From contig JANXXX010000053.1 in NCBI GenBank assembly GCA_025350405.1, positions 1 to 43,137 of the forward strand: a DNA stretch of 43,137 bases, written 5' to 3'. The DNA comes from Gallionella sp. (lineage in GTDB: Bacteria; Pseudomonadota; Gammaproteobacteria; Burkholderiales; Gallionellaceae). Both the position numbers and the translations under genes were made by a program. This document shows positions 26,145 to 37,024 of the stretch, piece by piece. A model generated the notes under the pieces. It saw only the letters and a list, made by a program, of their open reading frames with translations. It searched no databases and had not been told where the DNA came from. The stretch's first letter is position 1. Every line of letters starts with the position of its first letter.

Positions 26145-26918
26145 TCAACGAATGATGCCGCGTGTCGAGGCGGCGAGAAAATCTACCAACGGCTGCAACT
26201 CGGCGTGCGCCACTGCTTGCGACTGGATCGCGGCTTTGGCTTCCTCCAGATTGAGACCGGATTTATAAAGTGTCTTGTAAGCGTGTTTGATCGCCATGAT
26301 GGCATCGCTGGAAAATCCGCGCCGCTTCAAACCTTCCGAGTTGATGCCGTGTGCCGCAGCCGGGTTGTCGGCAGCGGTGACATATGGCGGCAGATCCTGG
26401 GACAAGCGCGTTTGAAAGCCGGTCATCGCGTGCGCGCCGATGCGCACGAATTGATGCACGCCGGACAGCCCGCCCAGGAAAACCCAGTCGCCCACATGCA
26501 CATGGCCGCCCAAAGTCGCGCCGTTCGCCATGATGGTGTGGCTGCCGATCTGGCAGTCGTGCGCCACATGCACGTAAGCCATGATCCAGTTGTCGTTGCC
26601 GATGCGGGTGGCGCCGGCATCCTGCACCGTGCCGGTGTTGAGGGTGCAAAATTCACGGATGGTGTTGTTATCGCCTATCTCCAGGCGCGTCGGTTCGCCC
26701 GCATATTTCTTGTCCTGCGGGATCGCGCCTACCGAACAGAACTGAAAGATGTTGTTGTTTTTACCGATGCGGGTGTGCCCCTCGACAACCACATGCGGGC
26801 CTATCTTTGTACCTGCGCCGACCTCGACATGCTCGCCGATGATGGAATATGCGCCCACCTCGACATCGCTGGCAAGCTTGGCACCGGGGTGGATGATCGC
26901 GGTTGAGTGACGCATCAT
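26145..26918 (-). CDS. lpxA: UDP-N-acetylglucosamine acyltransferase
   Basis: The 257-aa start at 26918 overlaps the fabZ stop as ATGA; a second ATG follows at once. The left-handed beta-helix is built from hexapeptide repeats ([29 protein letters not shown]..). The catalytic His is in HVAHDCQIG. The C-terminal helical part contains [15 protein letters not shown]. It performs the first step of lipid A synthesis. Length is normal. Confidence 0.97.
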   Translation of the reverse strand: MMRHSTAIIHPGAKLASDVEVGAYSIIGEHVEVGAGTKIGPHVVVEGHTRIGKNNNIFQFCSVGAIPQDKKYAGEPTRLEIGDNNTIREFCTLNTGTVQDAGATRIGNDNWIMAYVHVAHDCQIGSHTIMANGATLGGHVHVGDWVFLGGLSGVHQFVRIGAHAMTGFQTRLSQDLPPYVTAADNPAAAHGINSEGLKRRGFSSDAIMAIKHAYKTLYKSGLNLEEAKAAIQSQAVAHAELQPLVDFLAASTRGIIR

Positions 26919-27364
26919 GACACCGCTTTTACCGTGCACATCAGTTCCGCTTCGGCAGCCAACTTGCCATCCACTTCGGCAGTCGCGCTAAACTTGAACA
27001 GCCCGCGCTTGCTGCCCATCAGTGTGGCCTTGATGATTAACTGATCGCCCGGACCGACCGGCAGCCTGAAGCGCGCCCCGTCGATACCGGCAAAGTAATA
27101 CACCGATTTTTCACTTGCGCCCGCCCCCATGGACTTGAACGACAACAACGCGGCGGCTTGAGCCATCGCCTCGATGATCAGCACACCCGGCATCACCGGA
27201 AAGTGCGGATAATGTCCGGGGAAGAACGGCTCGTTGATGGTCACATTTTTCAGCGCCACGATGCTTTTGTCCGGCTCCATGGACAGCACGCGGTCTATCA
27301 GCAGGAACGGATAGCGGTGCGGCAGCAGCGCGATAATTTCGTTTATGTCCATTTGTATACTCAT
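26915..27364 (-). CDS. fabZ: 3-hydroxyacyl-ACP dehydratase FabZ
   Basis: The 149-aa hotdog-fold enzyme dehydrates 3-hydroxyacyl-ACP in fatty acid synthesis. [14 protein letters not shown] and the active-site block [23 protein letters not shown] hold the catalytic His and Glu. AAGGA precedes the start. It sits between lpxD and lpxA, so fatty-acid and lipid A supply share a transcript. Confidence 0.97.
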   Translation of the reverse strand: MSIQMDINEIIALLPHRYPFLLIDRVLSMEPDKSIVALKNVTINEPFFPGHYPHFPVMPGVLIIEAMAQAAALLSFKSMGAGASEKSVYYFAGIDGARFRLPVGPGDQLIIKATLMGSKRGLFKFSATAEVDGKLAAEAELMCTVKAVS

Positions 27365-27392
27365 CAGCTTTTCCTTTTTACGAATTTCGTTT

Positions 27393-28430
27393 CTAAGATT
27401 CCGCGCTTAAAGATTTAAGCTGCTTTTCCAATGTCTTGATGCGTTCCGCCAGTTCATCGAGATGACGAATATGCACGCTATGCTTGCGCCAGTCCTCGGC
27501 CTTGGAAAACGGGAATATCCCCGCGTAGGAACCGGCCTCGCGTATGGATTTCCCGATCAGCGTGAACGCCGCGATCTCCACGTGATCCGCGATGTGCAGA
27601 TGCCCCAGTATCCCCGCGCTGCCACCGATCCGGCAATATCGTCCAATGGTAGTGCTGCCCGCGATGCCGACACAGCCGGCGATTGCGGTGTGCGCGCCGA
27701 TGTGCACGTTATGCGCAATCTGAATCTGGTTGTCCAGCTTCACGCCATCTTCGATCACCGTGTCATTCAACGCACCGCGATCGATGCTGGTGTTGGCACC
27801 GATCTCGACATCATTGCCGATCACCACCCGACCGATTTGCGGAACCTTGATCCAATGCCCCTCATCCATCGCAAAGCCGAATCCATCCGCACCGATCACC
27901 CCCCCGGAATGCGCGACCAGATTATCGCCCAGCACACAGTCGCGATATATCACCACTCGTGGATAGAGGCGTGCATGGCTGCCAATAACCACATTCTCGC
28001 CGATGCAGCAGCCTTCGCCGACCATGCTGAACGCGCCTATCGTTGCACCCGCGCCAATCACGGCGGTCGCTGCGATGCTGGCAGTCGCTTCAATTTTCGC
28101 ACCCGCGCCGATGACCGCACTGGGATGTATACCGGGGCTGGCTGCCGGCAAAGGATTCAGCAAAGCCGAAACCTTGGCGAAATACGCGTAAGGGTTATCC
28201 GAGATGATGCGCGGCAAGCCGGTTGCGTCCGCCTCTGCCTCGGACAGGATCACCGCACCCGCTTGAGTACTGGCAAGCTGAGCGCGATATTTGCTGTTGG
28301 TGAGGAAACTGATTTGATCCAGCTGGGCGTTTTCCAGCGTTGCGATTTGAGCTATGCGCACACTTGCATCACCCAATACGCGACCACCCAACTGCGCTAC
28401 GATTTCAGATAATCGGTAGGAAACGGTCAT
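27393..28430 (-). CDS. lpxD: UDP-3-O-(3-hydroxyacyl)glucosamine N-acyltransferase
   Basis: The 345-aa LpxD performs the third step of lipid A synthesis. An N-terminal uridine-binding domain ([15 protein letters not shown]..) is followed by hexapeptide repeats. The catalytic His region is [13 protein letters not shown], and [12 protein letters not shown] is typical. The C-terminal helix ends LKSLSAES. It follows skp by 14 bases. Confidence 0.97.
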   Translation of the reverse strand: MTVSYRLSEIVAQLGGRVLGDASVRIAQIATLENAQLDQISFLTNSKYRAQLASTQAGAVILSEAEADATGLPRIISDNPYAYFAKVSALLNPLPAASPGIHPSAVIGAGAKIEATASIAATAVIGAGATIGAFSMVGEGCCIGENVVIGSHARLYPRVVIYRDCVLGDNLVAHSGGVIGADGFGFAMDEGHWIKVPQIGRVVIGNDVEIGANTSIDRGALNDTVIEDGVKLDNQIQIAHNVHIGAHTAIAGCVGIAGSTTIGRYCRIGGSAGILGHLHIADHVEIAAFTLIGKSIREAGSYAGIFPFSKAEDWRKHSVHIRHLDELAERIKTLEKQLKSLSAES

Positions 28431-28444
28431 ACGGGCGATATCGC

Positions 28445-28966
28445 TTATTTGCCGACCTTGCTATCAACCTTGCTGTCGGCAAGATGCTTGATCACCATGT
28501 CGGTGATGTCTATTTTTGGATTACGATACACCGCTTCCTGCAAGATCAAGTCGAACTTCTCCGCCTCGGCAATCGCCTGTATTGCCTTGTTGGCCTGCTC
28601 CAGCACGATGGCCAGCTCTTCGTTCTTGCGCAAATTCAAATCCTCGCGGAACTCGCGCTGCATGCGTTGCAAGTCCACATTCATCGCAGTCAATTCGCGC
28701 TCCTTGTTGCGCCGATCAGTATCTGAAAGCTTACTGTCTTCTTTGTCCAGCGAGGCTTGTAATTCTTTCGCCTGTTTAATCAATTTCTTGATTTCCTGGT
28801 CGCGTCCGGAAAATTCCTTCTCAATTTTGCTTTCCGCCTTCATCGCGGGAGCAGACTCACGCAACACGCGCTCGGTATCCACTACGCCCACCTTGAAATC
28901 TGCGGCCAGCAACACTCCCGCACTCAACAACACGGCCAACATACCTGCTTTGATCATTGCCTTCAT
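28445..28966 (-). CDS. skp: Periplasmic chaperone Skp (OmpH family)
   Basis: The 173-aa start at MKAMIKAGMLAVLL follows a strong GGAGGGAG. It has a signal peptide with likely cleavage near LLAADFKVG. The mature part begins KVGVVDTERVLRESA and is a long charged coiled coil (QEIKKLIKQAKELQASLDKEDSKLSDTDRRNKERELTAM), typical of Skp, which carries unfolded outer-membrane proteins across the periplasm. It lies directly after bamA, the usual order. A longer frame reaching into bamA is a shadow. Confidence 0.95.
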   Translation of the reverse strand: MKAMIKAGMLAVLLSAGVLLAADFKVGVVDTERVLRESAPAMKAESKIEKEFSGRDQEIKKLIKQAKELQASLDKEDSKLSDTDRRNKERELTAMNVDLQRMQREFREDLNLRKNEELAIVLEQANKAIQAIAEAEKFDLILQEAVYRNPKIDITDMVIKHLADSKVDSKVGK

Positions 28967-29042
28967 TATCCACTCCCTCCACGTCATAATCTGCCACTTG
29001 GAGCAGTCTTTTCGCAGCTCAATTAGATGGCTAAATAATTCT

Positions 29043-31334
29043 TTAGAACACCGAACCCAAAGTAAACTGGAACCTTTGCAACCTGTCCTCCGGCTGTTCA
29101 TGGATCGGCACGGCATAACTAAATTTAAGCGGTCCCACCGGCGATATCCAAGTAAGCGCCAAGCCTGTAGAATAGCGCATTCCTGCACTGCCCGGCAGAT
29201 CGCCAGTCCCATAAATCGCTCCCGCATCGATAAATCCGCTCAAGCGCACAGACTTTTCATTGCCCGTCCCCGGGAATGGCATCAACAACTCTGCTCCACC
29301 AAGCACTCGGCGCGGGCCTCCCAATATTGCATTCGACGAATCGCGCGGACCCAGCGAATTGGCATCATAGCCGCGCACCGAGCCGGGGCCGCCGGCATAA
29401 AAATTCTTGAAGAACGGCAACTGCTTGCTACCATACCCCCCTGCAATACCACCCTCGCCATGCAGCAACAGGGTAACATCCTTGCTCAGTGGATGAAACC
29501 ATTGATGCTGGTAATTCAATTTGTAGTAACGCATATCGAACACCGGCAACGCAATTTCCGCAAACGCGCGTTGCAGCGTCCCGTCGGTGGTATAAATTGC
29601 GCTGTCGAGGCTATCCCTGCCCCATCCGATCGTTCCCAACAAATTGTTACTGGACATACCGTTATTGTTGACGTAATCAATCAATCGCGACGGGCTGGTT
29701 TGGAACAACCCCAACTCAGTTCTTTCTACTGCCAAGCCATAGCTGATCGTTTGATCCTCGGCAATTGGCACGCCAAATCGCACCCCGCCGCCAAATGTGT
29801 GCGATGAATATTGGCTGATCGCCGTGCTTTGCGAATCGGTGTTGCGCTTGTAAATATCGAAACCGCGACTTACCCCATTATCGGTGTAATAGGGATTGGT
29901 GTAGGAAACCGAATAGACCTGATTAATTTTCCCGGTATTGATTTGCGTGGAAAGGTGATTGCCCGTACCGAACAAATTAGCCTGTGTCACACTCCCCGTC
30001 AACACGAGGCCTTCTCCGCTTGAATAGCCCGCACCCACTGAAATATTTCCGGTTGATTTTTCCTTGACCGACATGTTCACATCTACCTGGTCTGCCGCCC
30101 CCTGCACTGCCGGAGTTTCAATATTAACTTCGGAAAAGAAATCCAGTTTGTCGACGCGCTGTTTGGATTTTTTGATTTTTTCCACGTCGAACCACTCGCC
30201 TTCGGTCTGGCGAAACTCGCGGCGTATGACCTCATCGCGGGTTTTGTTATTACCGGCAACGTTAATACGGCGAATATACACACGCTGGCCAATATCCACC
30301 ACAAAATTAAAAGAAACCTGGTGCTTCTCCTTGTCGATTTCCGGGATCGCATTCACATTGGCGAAGGCATAACCCTCATGCCCCAAACGCTCTCCGATTT
30401 TCTTGCTGGTTTCGGTCATATCCTTGCGTGAAAAAATATCACCGGTTTTCACTTGCACAAGTTTCTCGATTTCTTCTTTGGGTATCAGCATATCACCTGA
30501 CACCCCCACCTTGGCAATGGTATATTTCTCGCCCTCGGTGAAATTGATGGTGATGTATATATCTCTCTTGTTTGGCGTAATCGAAACCTGGGTCGAGTCA
30601 ATATTAAATTCAAGATAGCCACTATCCATATAAAACGAACGCAGCGTTTCCAGGTCGGCAGACAATTTTTGTTTGGAATACTGGTCACTGCTGCTGAACC
30701 AGGCAAACCAGCCCGGCGTACCGAGGCTCATCTTTTCCAGCAGCTCAGCTTCCGAGTAGGCATGATTGCCGATCAGATTGATTTGCTTGATTTTGGAAAC
30801 TTCGCCTTCCACCACATTAAACACGATGCTAACCCGGTTGCGTTCCAGCTCAGTGACGGTGGTCGATACCTTAACGGCATATTTGCCACGCGCAACGTAC
30901 TGGCGTTTCAGTTCCTGGGTGGCTTTATCCAGTGCGCCTTTGTCGAAAATTCGTGCTTCGGCAAGCCCTGCATATTTCATGCTCTCCTTGAGTTTATCCT
31001 TGGGGAAATCCTTGACTCCGTTAACCTCAATGCTTGCAATCGAAGGCCGTTCCCGCACCTGCACAATCAACACGCCCTGCTCGACTTTCAGTTTCACATC
31101 CTTAAAAAATCCCGTGGCATACAGGCTGTGGATCGCCGCAGCAGATTTTTCATTATCCATCGTGTCGCCGACCTTGACCGGCAGATAGCTGAACACCGTG
31201 CCGGCCTCGGTACGCTGGATGCCCTCGACACGGATATCTTTGACGGTGAACGGTTCGATTGCCCAAACAGGAGAGATACAGCCGGAAGAAACACAGATCA
31301 GTAAGATTATTCCGGCCAGTTTTTTTTTGTTCAT
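29043..31334 (-). CDS. bamA: Outer membrane protein assembly factor BamA
   Basis: The 763-aa BamA has a signal peptide, five POTRA domains (about 25-420; first one begins FTVKDIRVEGIQRTEAGTVFSYLPVKVGD) and a C-terminal Omp85 beta-barrel. The conserved barrel motif VRGYDANSLGPRD (VRGF/Y) and the C-terminal FQFTLGSVF ending in an aromatic are present. It inserts beta-barrel proteins into the outer membrane. It begins four bases after rseP ends and is followed by skp. Confidence 0.97.
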   Translation of the reverse strand: MNKKKLAGIILLICVSSGCISPVWAIEPFTVKDIRVEGIQRTEAGTVFSYLPVKVGDTMDNEKSAAAIHSLYATGFFKDVKLKVEQGVLIVQVRERPSIASIEVNGVKDFPKDKLKESMKYAGLAEARIFDKGALDKATQELKRQYVARGKYAVKVSTTVTELERNRVSIVFNVVEGEVSKIKQINLIGNHAYSEAELLEKMSLGTPGWFAWFSSSDQYSKQKLSADLETLRSFYMDSGYLEFNIDSTQVSITPNKRDIYITINFTEGEKYTIAKVGVSGDMLIPKEEIEKLVQVKTGDIFSRKDMTETSKKIGERLGHEGYAFANVNAIPEIDKEKHQVSFNFVVDIGQRVYIRRINVAGNNKTRDEVIRREFRQTEGEWFDVEKIKKSKQRVDKLDFFSEVNIETPAVQGAADQVDVNMSVKEKSTGNISVGAGYSSGEGLVLTGSVTQANLFGTGNHLSTQINTGKINQVYSVSYTNPYYTDNGVSRGFDIYKRNTDSQSTAISQYSSHTFGGGVRFGVPIAEDQTISYGLAVERTELGLFQTSPSRLIDYVNNNGMSSNNLLGTIGWGRDSLDSAIYTTDGTLQRAFAEIALPVFDMRYYKLNYQHQWFHPLSKDVTLLLHGEGGIAGGYGSKQLPFFKNFYAGGPGSVRGYDANSLGPRDSSNAILGGPRRVLGGAELLMPFPGTGNEKSVRLSGFIDAGAIYGTGDLPGSAGMRYSTGLALTWISPVGPLKFSYAVPIHEQPEDRLQRFQFTLGSVF

Positions 31335-31337
31335 TAT

Positions 31338-32708
31338 TTAGCCTGAAACAAAGCGATTAATATCGTTATAAATAGCAAAGACCATCAGCGTGCCCAGCAG
31401 CGCAATGCCTATTTTCTGGCCGATTTCCCAAGCCAGTTCTGAGACCGGACTACCCTTGGCAAATTCGGCGACATAATACAGCAAGTGTCCGCCATCCAAT
31501 AAGGGAATGGGCAATAAATTCAACACCCCGAGACTGATGCTGATCAACGCCAGAAAGCTCAGATATGCCACTACGCCCATTTTCGCCGACTGCCCGGCAT
31601 AATCGGCAATCGTGATCGGACCGCTCAGGTTTTTCATCGACACCTCGCCCATCACCATCTTGCCCATCATCTTCAGACTGATGACGGAGGTTTCCCAGGT
31701 CTTGCGCAACGAATGCGACATCGCTTCCAGTGGGCCGTAACTCACCTCGGTGAACATCGCTTGCCAGGCAGCCTCATCTGTTTTTGGACCCGCACCGATC
31801 TTGCCCACTGTTTTGCCGGACTCTATATCTGAGCGCGGAACCACTGATATGGACAGCGTCATATCGCTGCGCTGCCCGTCTTTGCGAAGTATCTCAAACT
31901 GAATAGTTTGTCCGGGGCGCGCTCGTATTATCTCCACCACCTCCATCCAGCGTTGCATCGGAACGCCATTGGCACGCAGGATACGATCCCCCGCTTGCAG
32001 CCCGGCGCGTTGCGCCACATCACCTTCGGTCAAGCTGCCAATGACGGGCAAGACTACCGGTTGATACAGATGCAGGCCGAGCTTATCGAGAAACTCGCCA
32101 TCCAGATCTTTCACCGCCAGGCCGCTCATGTCCAGCACATGTATGGCCGATGTGCCGTCGGCAGCTTGCGCCTCTATTCTCACCTCGTCCTGCTTCAATG
32201 CCAAATCCAATAACGTCCAATGCAATTCCTGCCAGCTTGGAACAGCATCTCCGTTGATACTGAGTATCGTCTCGCCCGCTTGCATCTGCGCGTTGGCCGC
32301 AGGCGTGCCTTGCGGCACATCGCCCAGTTTCGGCTTCAACCCCGGCACACCGTGCATGAACAAAGCCCAGTACAAAACAATGGCCAGCAGAAAATTCGCC
32401 AGCGGCCCAGCCGCCACGATCGCCATGCGCTGCAATACCGGCTTGCGGTTGAACGCATACGGCAAATCTTCCGGCGCAACTTCCTCTTCGCGTTCGTCCA
32501 CCATCTTGACGTAGCCTCCCAATGGAACCGAGCAAATCACCCATTCGGTATCGTTGCCGGCAAAGCGTTTTCTGTATATCACATTGCCGAAGCCCAGAGA
32601 AAAACGCAGCACTTTCACACCGCAACGGCGCGCCACCCAATAGTGTCCATATTCATGAAACAACACCAGCAGCGCGATTGCGCCGACAAATGCGAGCAAA
32701 TAGATCAT
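31338..32708 (-). CDS. rseP: RIP zinc metalloprotease RseP
   Basis: The 456-aa inner-membrane protease has HEYGH near residue 14 (LVLFHEYGHYWVARRCGVKVLRFSLGFG), two PDZ domains in the periplasmic middle part (about 115-300), and the C-terminal LLPIPLLDGGHLLYY motif. In E. coli it cleaves RseA to release sigma-E and clears signal peptides. It lies between dxr and bamA in the standard order, after the repeat at 32727-32786. Confidence 0.97.
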   Translation of the reverse strand: MIYLLAFVGAIALLVLFHEYGHYWVARRCGVKVLRFSLGFGNVIYRKRFAGNDTEWVICSVPLGGYVKMVDEREEEVAPEDLPYAFNRKPVLQRMAIVAAGPLANFLLAIVLYWALFMHGVPGLKPKLGDVPQGTPAANAQMQAGETILSINGDAVPSWQELHWTLLDLALKQDEVRIEAQAADGTSAIHVLDMSGLAVKDLDGEFLDKLGLHLYQPVVLPVIGSLTEGDVAQRAGLQAGDRILRANGVPMQRWMEVVEIIRARPGQTIQFEILRKDGQRSDMTLSISVVPRSDIESGKTVGKIGAGPKTDEAAWQAMFTEVSYGPLEAMSHSLRKTWETSVISLKMMGKMVMGEVSMKNLSGPITIADYAGQSAKMGVVAYLSFLALISISLGVLNLLPIPLLDGGHLLYYVAEFAKGSPVSELAWEIGQKIGIALLGTLMVFAIYNDINRFVSG

Positions 32709-32726
32709 TTTAAAACCTCAATTCTA

Positions 32727-32786
32727 GCCACAGAGTACACAGAGAGTACAGAGAATGCGCAGGTTTTTCTCTGTGTACTCTGTGGC
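32727..32786. repeat. CACAGAG-type inverted repeat between dxr and rseP
   Basis: GCCACAGAGTACACAGAG (from 32727) is perfectly mirrored by CTCTGTGTACTCTGTGGC (ending 32786), with a short loop. The left flank, AACCTCAATTC, is like the flank of the copy at 20847 (AACTTCAATTC). On either strand it would form a strong stem; there is a T run on the plus side (32791-32798). Confidence 0.8.
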
Positions 32787-32803
32787 AAAAGTTTTTTTGT
32801 GGT

Positions 32804-33985
32804 TCATCTGAAAATTTTGTGAATTTGCTGTTGCGCAATACGGCGCGCTTCGGCATCCGCGCCCAGTACATCGTCCAGGCAGTTGACCATACTAACAGGC
32901 AACGCATCCAGCACCGTCTCGATGATGCGCGGAATATGCAGGAAAGATATCTGCTTATCGAGAAATGCCGCCACCGCCACTTCGTTTGCAGCGTTCAATA
33001 CTGCCGGTGCCGTGCCTGCTGCACGCAGAGCCTGGTAGGCCAAAGCCAGACAAGAGAAGCGCTCGAAATCAGGCGCAACAAAATTCATCGTCGCCACCTT
33101 GAACAGATCCAGCGGTGCTACGCCGGCGTCAATGCGCTCGGGATAGGCCAAGCCATAGGCGATCGGCGTGCGCATATCGGGATTGCCGAGCTGCGCCAGC
33201 ACCGAGCCGTCTACATACTCAACCAGCGAGTGGATCACGCTCTGCGGATGCACCACCACCTGGATATCATCGGCACTCGCGTTGAACAGCCAGTGCGCCT
33301 CGATGACCTCCAGACCCTTGTTCATCATGCTGGCCGAGTCCACCGAGATCTTGCGCCCCATCACCCAATTGGGATGCGCGCAGGCTTGCTCAGGCGTGAC
33401 ATTGTGCAGTTCGCTTAACGGGGTGTTGCGGAACGGGCCGCCTGATGCAGTCAGCAAAATTCTGCGCACACCACTCGCTGCAAGATCGCCGTTATAGCCG
33501 CGCGGCAAGGCTTGAAAGATCGCGTTGTGCTCGCTGTCGATCGGCAACAGCGTAGCACCGCTGGCGCTCACCGCATCCATAAACACATTACCCGCCATCA
33601 CCAGCGTCTCTTTGTTCGCCAGCAAAATCTTCTTGCCCGCTTGTGCCGCTGCCAGCGTGGGGCGCAAGCCAGCCGCTCCGACAATGGCCGCCATCACCGT
33701 ATCCACTTCCGGCAACACCACGACATGCTCCAGCGCGGCATCTCCGCTTAACACCTCGGTGCTCAAGCCCGCAACACTTACGCGCTGGCGCAACAATTTG
33801 GCGGCTGCTCCATCCAGCATCACCGCATAGCGCGGCTTGAATTGCTGGCATTGCCGGAACAATAAATCGACCTGGCTGTTCGCCGTCAACGCAACGATCT
33901 GGAATTTATCGGGATGGCGTGCCACCACGTCCAGCGTGCTGGTGCCGATGCTGCCGGTGGAACCCAAAATCGAAATGTGCTGCAT
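32804..33985 (-). CDS. dxr: 1-deoxy-D-xylulose 5-phosphate reductoisomerase
   Basis: The 393-aa Dxr makes 2-C-methyl-D-erythritol 4-phosphate, the committed step of the MEP isoprenoid pathway. The NADPH-binding loop [14 protein letters not shown], metal and substrate residues in DSEHNAIFQ, and [25 protein letters not shown] are present. It supplies the isoprenoid precursors that UppS elongates two genes upstream. Length is normal. Confidence 0.97.
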   Translation of the reverse strand: MQHISILGSTGSIGTSTLDVVARHPDKFQIVALTANSQVDLLFRQCQQFKPRYAVMLDGAAAKLLRQRVSVAGLSTEVLSGDAALEHVVVLPEVDTVMAAIVGAAGLRPTLAAAQAGKKILLANKETLVMAGNVFMDAVSASGATLLPIDSEHNAIFQALPRGYNGDLAASGVRRILLTASGGPFRNTPLSELHNVTPEQACAHPNWVMGRKISVDSASMMNKGLEVIEAHWLFNASADDIQVVVHPQSVIHSLVEYVDGSVLAQLGNPDMRTPIAYGLAYPERIDAGVAPLDLFKVATMNFVAPDFERFSCLALAYQALRAAGTAPAVLNAANEVAVAAFLDKQISFLHIPRIIETVLDALPVSMVNCLDDVLGADAEARRIAQQQIHKIFR

Positions 33986-34006
33986 CGTGATCTGTTGCCT
34001 GGCTGG

Positions 34007-34831
34007 TCAGCTGAGATGTTGCAACAAAACCGCCAGTGCGGCGAGCGGCAGGGTCGAGGTCAACGCATCAATGCGATCCAATAATCCGCCGTGGCCGGGC
34101 AGCAATGCGCCGCTGTCTTTGACACCCGCCTGGCGCTTGATCGCGGATTCGAATAAATCACCAATGACCGCCAGTCCAACCCAGCACCAGGAAGCCACCA
34201 GCAATATCGGCAGTAACGCATGTCGATTGACATAAGGGCTGAAGCTCCAGGCAATCACGATATAAATCGACACAGCGATAATTGCACCTGCCACACCTTC
34301 CCAAGTCTTGCCCGGACTGATGCTGGGTGCGAGTTTGTTTTTTCCGAACCTGCGTCCGGTGAAGTAAGCGGCAATATCCGCAATCCACACCAGACACATC
34401 ATGCCCAACAGCCACCATGGATGGTCACCGCGCAAATCCAGCATCGCCAAACCGGTCGGGATCAGCACCGCCCAGCCGACCAATGCCATCAGCAATGGTT
34501 GCTTCACCTTCCAGCCTGCCATCAGCCAGGCCGGCACGATCACCAGCCACAGCAGGGCGGATACGACATAAACTGACCCATGCGGGAAGAGCAACTGTTC
34601 GGGAGTGTGCGTCGCATCAAACCAAATCAAAGCCAACATCATCAACAGCGTCAGGCCCCAGAAAAGATTCGCTTTTTTGCCGCTGAATCTGGCTAATCTT
34701 GACCATTCCGCAGCACCCTGCACCACCATCACGGTCACCAATGCAGCCCAGCCAGCATTGGGCAAGGCAAACAATGCCGACAAAAGCAGTAGCAGCAAAA
34801 TAACAGCGGTAATCACCCGCGACCTAAGCAT
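34007..34831 (-). CDS. cdsA: Phosphatidate cytidylyltransferase
   Basis: The 274-aa integral membrane enzyme makes CDP-diacylglycerol. The start ATG at 34831 overlaps the uppS stop as TGATG; a TTG one codon earlier is less likely. About seven hydrophobic segments are seen. The CDS signature is GVKDSGALLPGHGGLLDRIDAL near the C-terminus, with KNKLAPSISPGKTWEG before it. Confidence 0.96.
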   Translation of the reverse strand: MLRSRVITAVILLLLLLSALFALPNAGWAALVTVMVVQGAAEWSRLARFSGKKANLFWGLTLLMMLALIWFDATHTPEQLLFPHGSVYVVSALLWLVIVPAWLMAGWKVKQPLLMALVGWAVLIPTGLAMLDLRGDHPWWLLGMMCLVWIADIAAYFTGRRFGKNKLAPSISPGKTWEGVAGAIIAVSIYIVIAWSFSPYVNRHALLPILLVASWCWVGLAVIGDLFESAIKRQAGVKDSGALLPGHGGLLDRIDALTSTLPLAALAVLLQHLS

Positions 34832-35643
34832 CAAATCTTTCCCTTGGCACTATTGCCTTGAACCTGTTGAGCATACTGATCTCCTTCATGCCGGCCTTGC
34901 ACCTGTTCACTGGTTCGGCCAAAACGCCGCTCGCGCTTGTGATACGAGGCGATCGCCTTATTCAATTCGCCGGGATCAAAGGCCGGCCACAGCGTGTCGG
35001 TAAAATATAATTCGGTATATGCCAATTGCCACAGCATGAAGTTGCTGATGCGCTGTTCGCCCCCGGTGCGGATGAACAGATCCGGTTCGGGCGCATCGCT
35101 CATCGACAGGTAGGGTTGCAAGTCGGCTTCGGAGAAGGTTTGCGCAAGGTGCGGATGCGCGTTGAGCATATGCTGCACCGCGTTAATCACGTCCCAGCGT
35201 CCGCCATAGTTCGCGGCGATGGTCAACGTCAGTGCAGTATTGTTCGCGGTAAGCTGCTCGGCATCGTGCATGGTCTGCTTGAGCTTGTCGTCGAAGCGGC
35301 TACGGTCGCCGATGATTTTCAGGCGGATATTATTTTGGTGCAACTTGGTGACTTCGCGTTCCAGCATTCTCAAGAATAGCGACATCAGAAAGGAAACTTC
35401 TTCGGCAGGACGCCGCCAGTTTTCGCTGCTGAATGCGAACACGGTCAGATATTCCACACCCAGTTCGCGACAGCTTTTTACCACTTCTCGCAACGCTTCC
35501 ACACCGCGCTGATGTCCCATCACGCGCGGCATGAAACGCTGTTTCGCCCAGCGTCCGTTGCCATCCATGATGATGGCGATATGGCGCGGCACACTGGCAA
35601 CCTCGGGTATATTTCGGGTGGAGCTGGGCGGGGAATGGACCAT
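34831..35643 (-). CDS. uppS: Undecaprenyl pyrophosphate synthase
   Basis: The 270-aa cis-prenyltransferase makes the C55 lipid carrier for peptidoglycan and LPS. HIAIIMDGNGRWAKQR holds the catalytic Asp, and RTGGEQRISNFMLWQLAYTELYF the pyrophosphate-binding arginines. There is a C-terminal extension of about 25 residues (RTSEQVQGRHEGDQYAQ..) beyond the usual end. It lies 22 bases after frr. Confidence 0.97.
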   Translation of the reverse strand: MVHSPPSSTRNIPEVASVPRHIAIIMDGNGRWAKQRFMPRVMGHQRGVEALREVVKSCRELGVEYLTVFAFSSENWRRPAEEVSFLMSLFLRMLEREVTKLHQNNIRLKIIGDRSRFDDKLKQTMHDAEQLTANNTALTLTIAANYGGRWDVINAVQHMLNAHPHLAQTFSEADLQPYLSMSDAPEPDLFIRTGGEQRISNFMLWQLAYTELYFTDTLWPAFDPGELNKAIASYHKRERRFGRTSEQVQGRHEGDQYAQQVQGNSAKGKI

Positions 35644-35665
35644 TATTCCAGATTCATAACTTGAA

Positions 35666-36223
35666 TCAGACTGCCATCAAATCGGCTTCTTTGGCGGCCA
35701 GAGCCTTGTCGATTTCAGTGACGAAGCGATCGGTCAACTTTTGTACTTCGTCCTGCAAACGGCGCTCATCATCTTCAGCGACCTCTTTATTCTTGAGCGC
35801 TTCTTTCAGCGTGTGATTGGCATCGCGGCGTATGTTGCGCACCGCCACCTTGGCGGTCTCGCCTTCAGCCTTGATCACCTTGATCAGATCGCGGCGGCGC
35901 TCCTCGGTCAGCATCGGCATCGGCACACGGATCATGTCGCCGTTGGTGGCCGGATTCAGCCCCAGGTCCGCATCGCGTATCGCGCGCTCGACCGGGCCAA
36001 CCATGTTTTTTTCCCAGGGTTGCACGCCGATGGTGCGCGCATCGACCAGGGTAACGTTGGCGACTTGGGTAATTAGAGTCGGATTGCCGTAATATTCCAC
36101 CATCACATGGTCCAGCAGACCGGTATGCGCACGCCCGGTGCGCACCTTGCCCAAGTCGGCTTTCAATGCATCCAGCGACTTTTGCATTTTTTGTTCGGTA
36201 GTCTTCTTGATTTCAGCAACCAT
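35666..36223 (-). CDS. frr: Ribosome recycling factor
   Basis: The 185-aa RRF splits post-termination ribosomes with EF-G. It has [34 protein letters not shown] at the start and the conserved [16 protein letters not shown] and RNIRRDAN blocks. AGGAG precedes the ATG. The spacer to pyrH contains a tandem repeat made of copies of the pyrH stop region. Confidence 0.97.
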   Translation of the reverse strand: MVAEIKKTTEQKMQKSLDALKADLGKVRTGRAHTGLLDHVMVEYYGNPTLITQVANVTLVDARTIGVQPWEKNMVGPVERAIRDADLGLNPATNGDMIRVPMPMLTEERRRDLIKVIKAEGETAKVAVRNIRRDANHTLKEALKNKEVAEDDERRLQDEVQKLTDRFVTEIDKALAAKEADLMAV

Positions 36224-36236
36224 GCTTTCTCCTGAG

Positions 36237-36299
36237 TTAATTAATGCGCACCTTAAGCTACGCGAACCCTAATCAACACGCACCCCAATCCACGCGAAC

Positions 36300-36315
<16 letters not shown>
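36237..36315 (-). repeat. Tandem repeat across the pyrH stop and the pyrH-frr spacer
   Basis: On the minus strand the end of pyrH, GTGCGTATTGATTAA, recurs as GTGCGTGTTGATTAG and GTGCGCATTAATTAA, alternating with TTCGCGTGGATTG and TTCGCGTAGCTTA. The five units of about 16 bases can be read as 2.5 copies of a 31-32-base unit, and the first unit is the real stop region. Confidence 0.8.
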
Positions 36316-37019
<704 letters not shown>

Positions 37020-37024
37020 GGCAA

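Noticed and set aside
28967-29227. N-terminal extension of skp into bamA
   Set aside because: A strong GGAGGGAG and a signal peptide mark the start at 28966; the extension is a shadow of bamA.
28449-29807. 452-codon plus-strand frame over skp and bamA
   Set aside because: Serine- and arginine-rich shadow spanning two certain genes.
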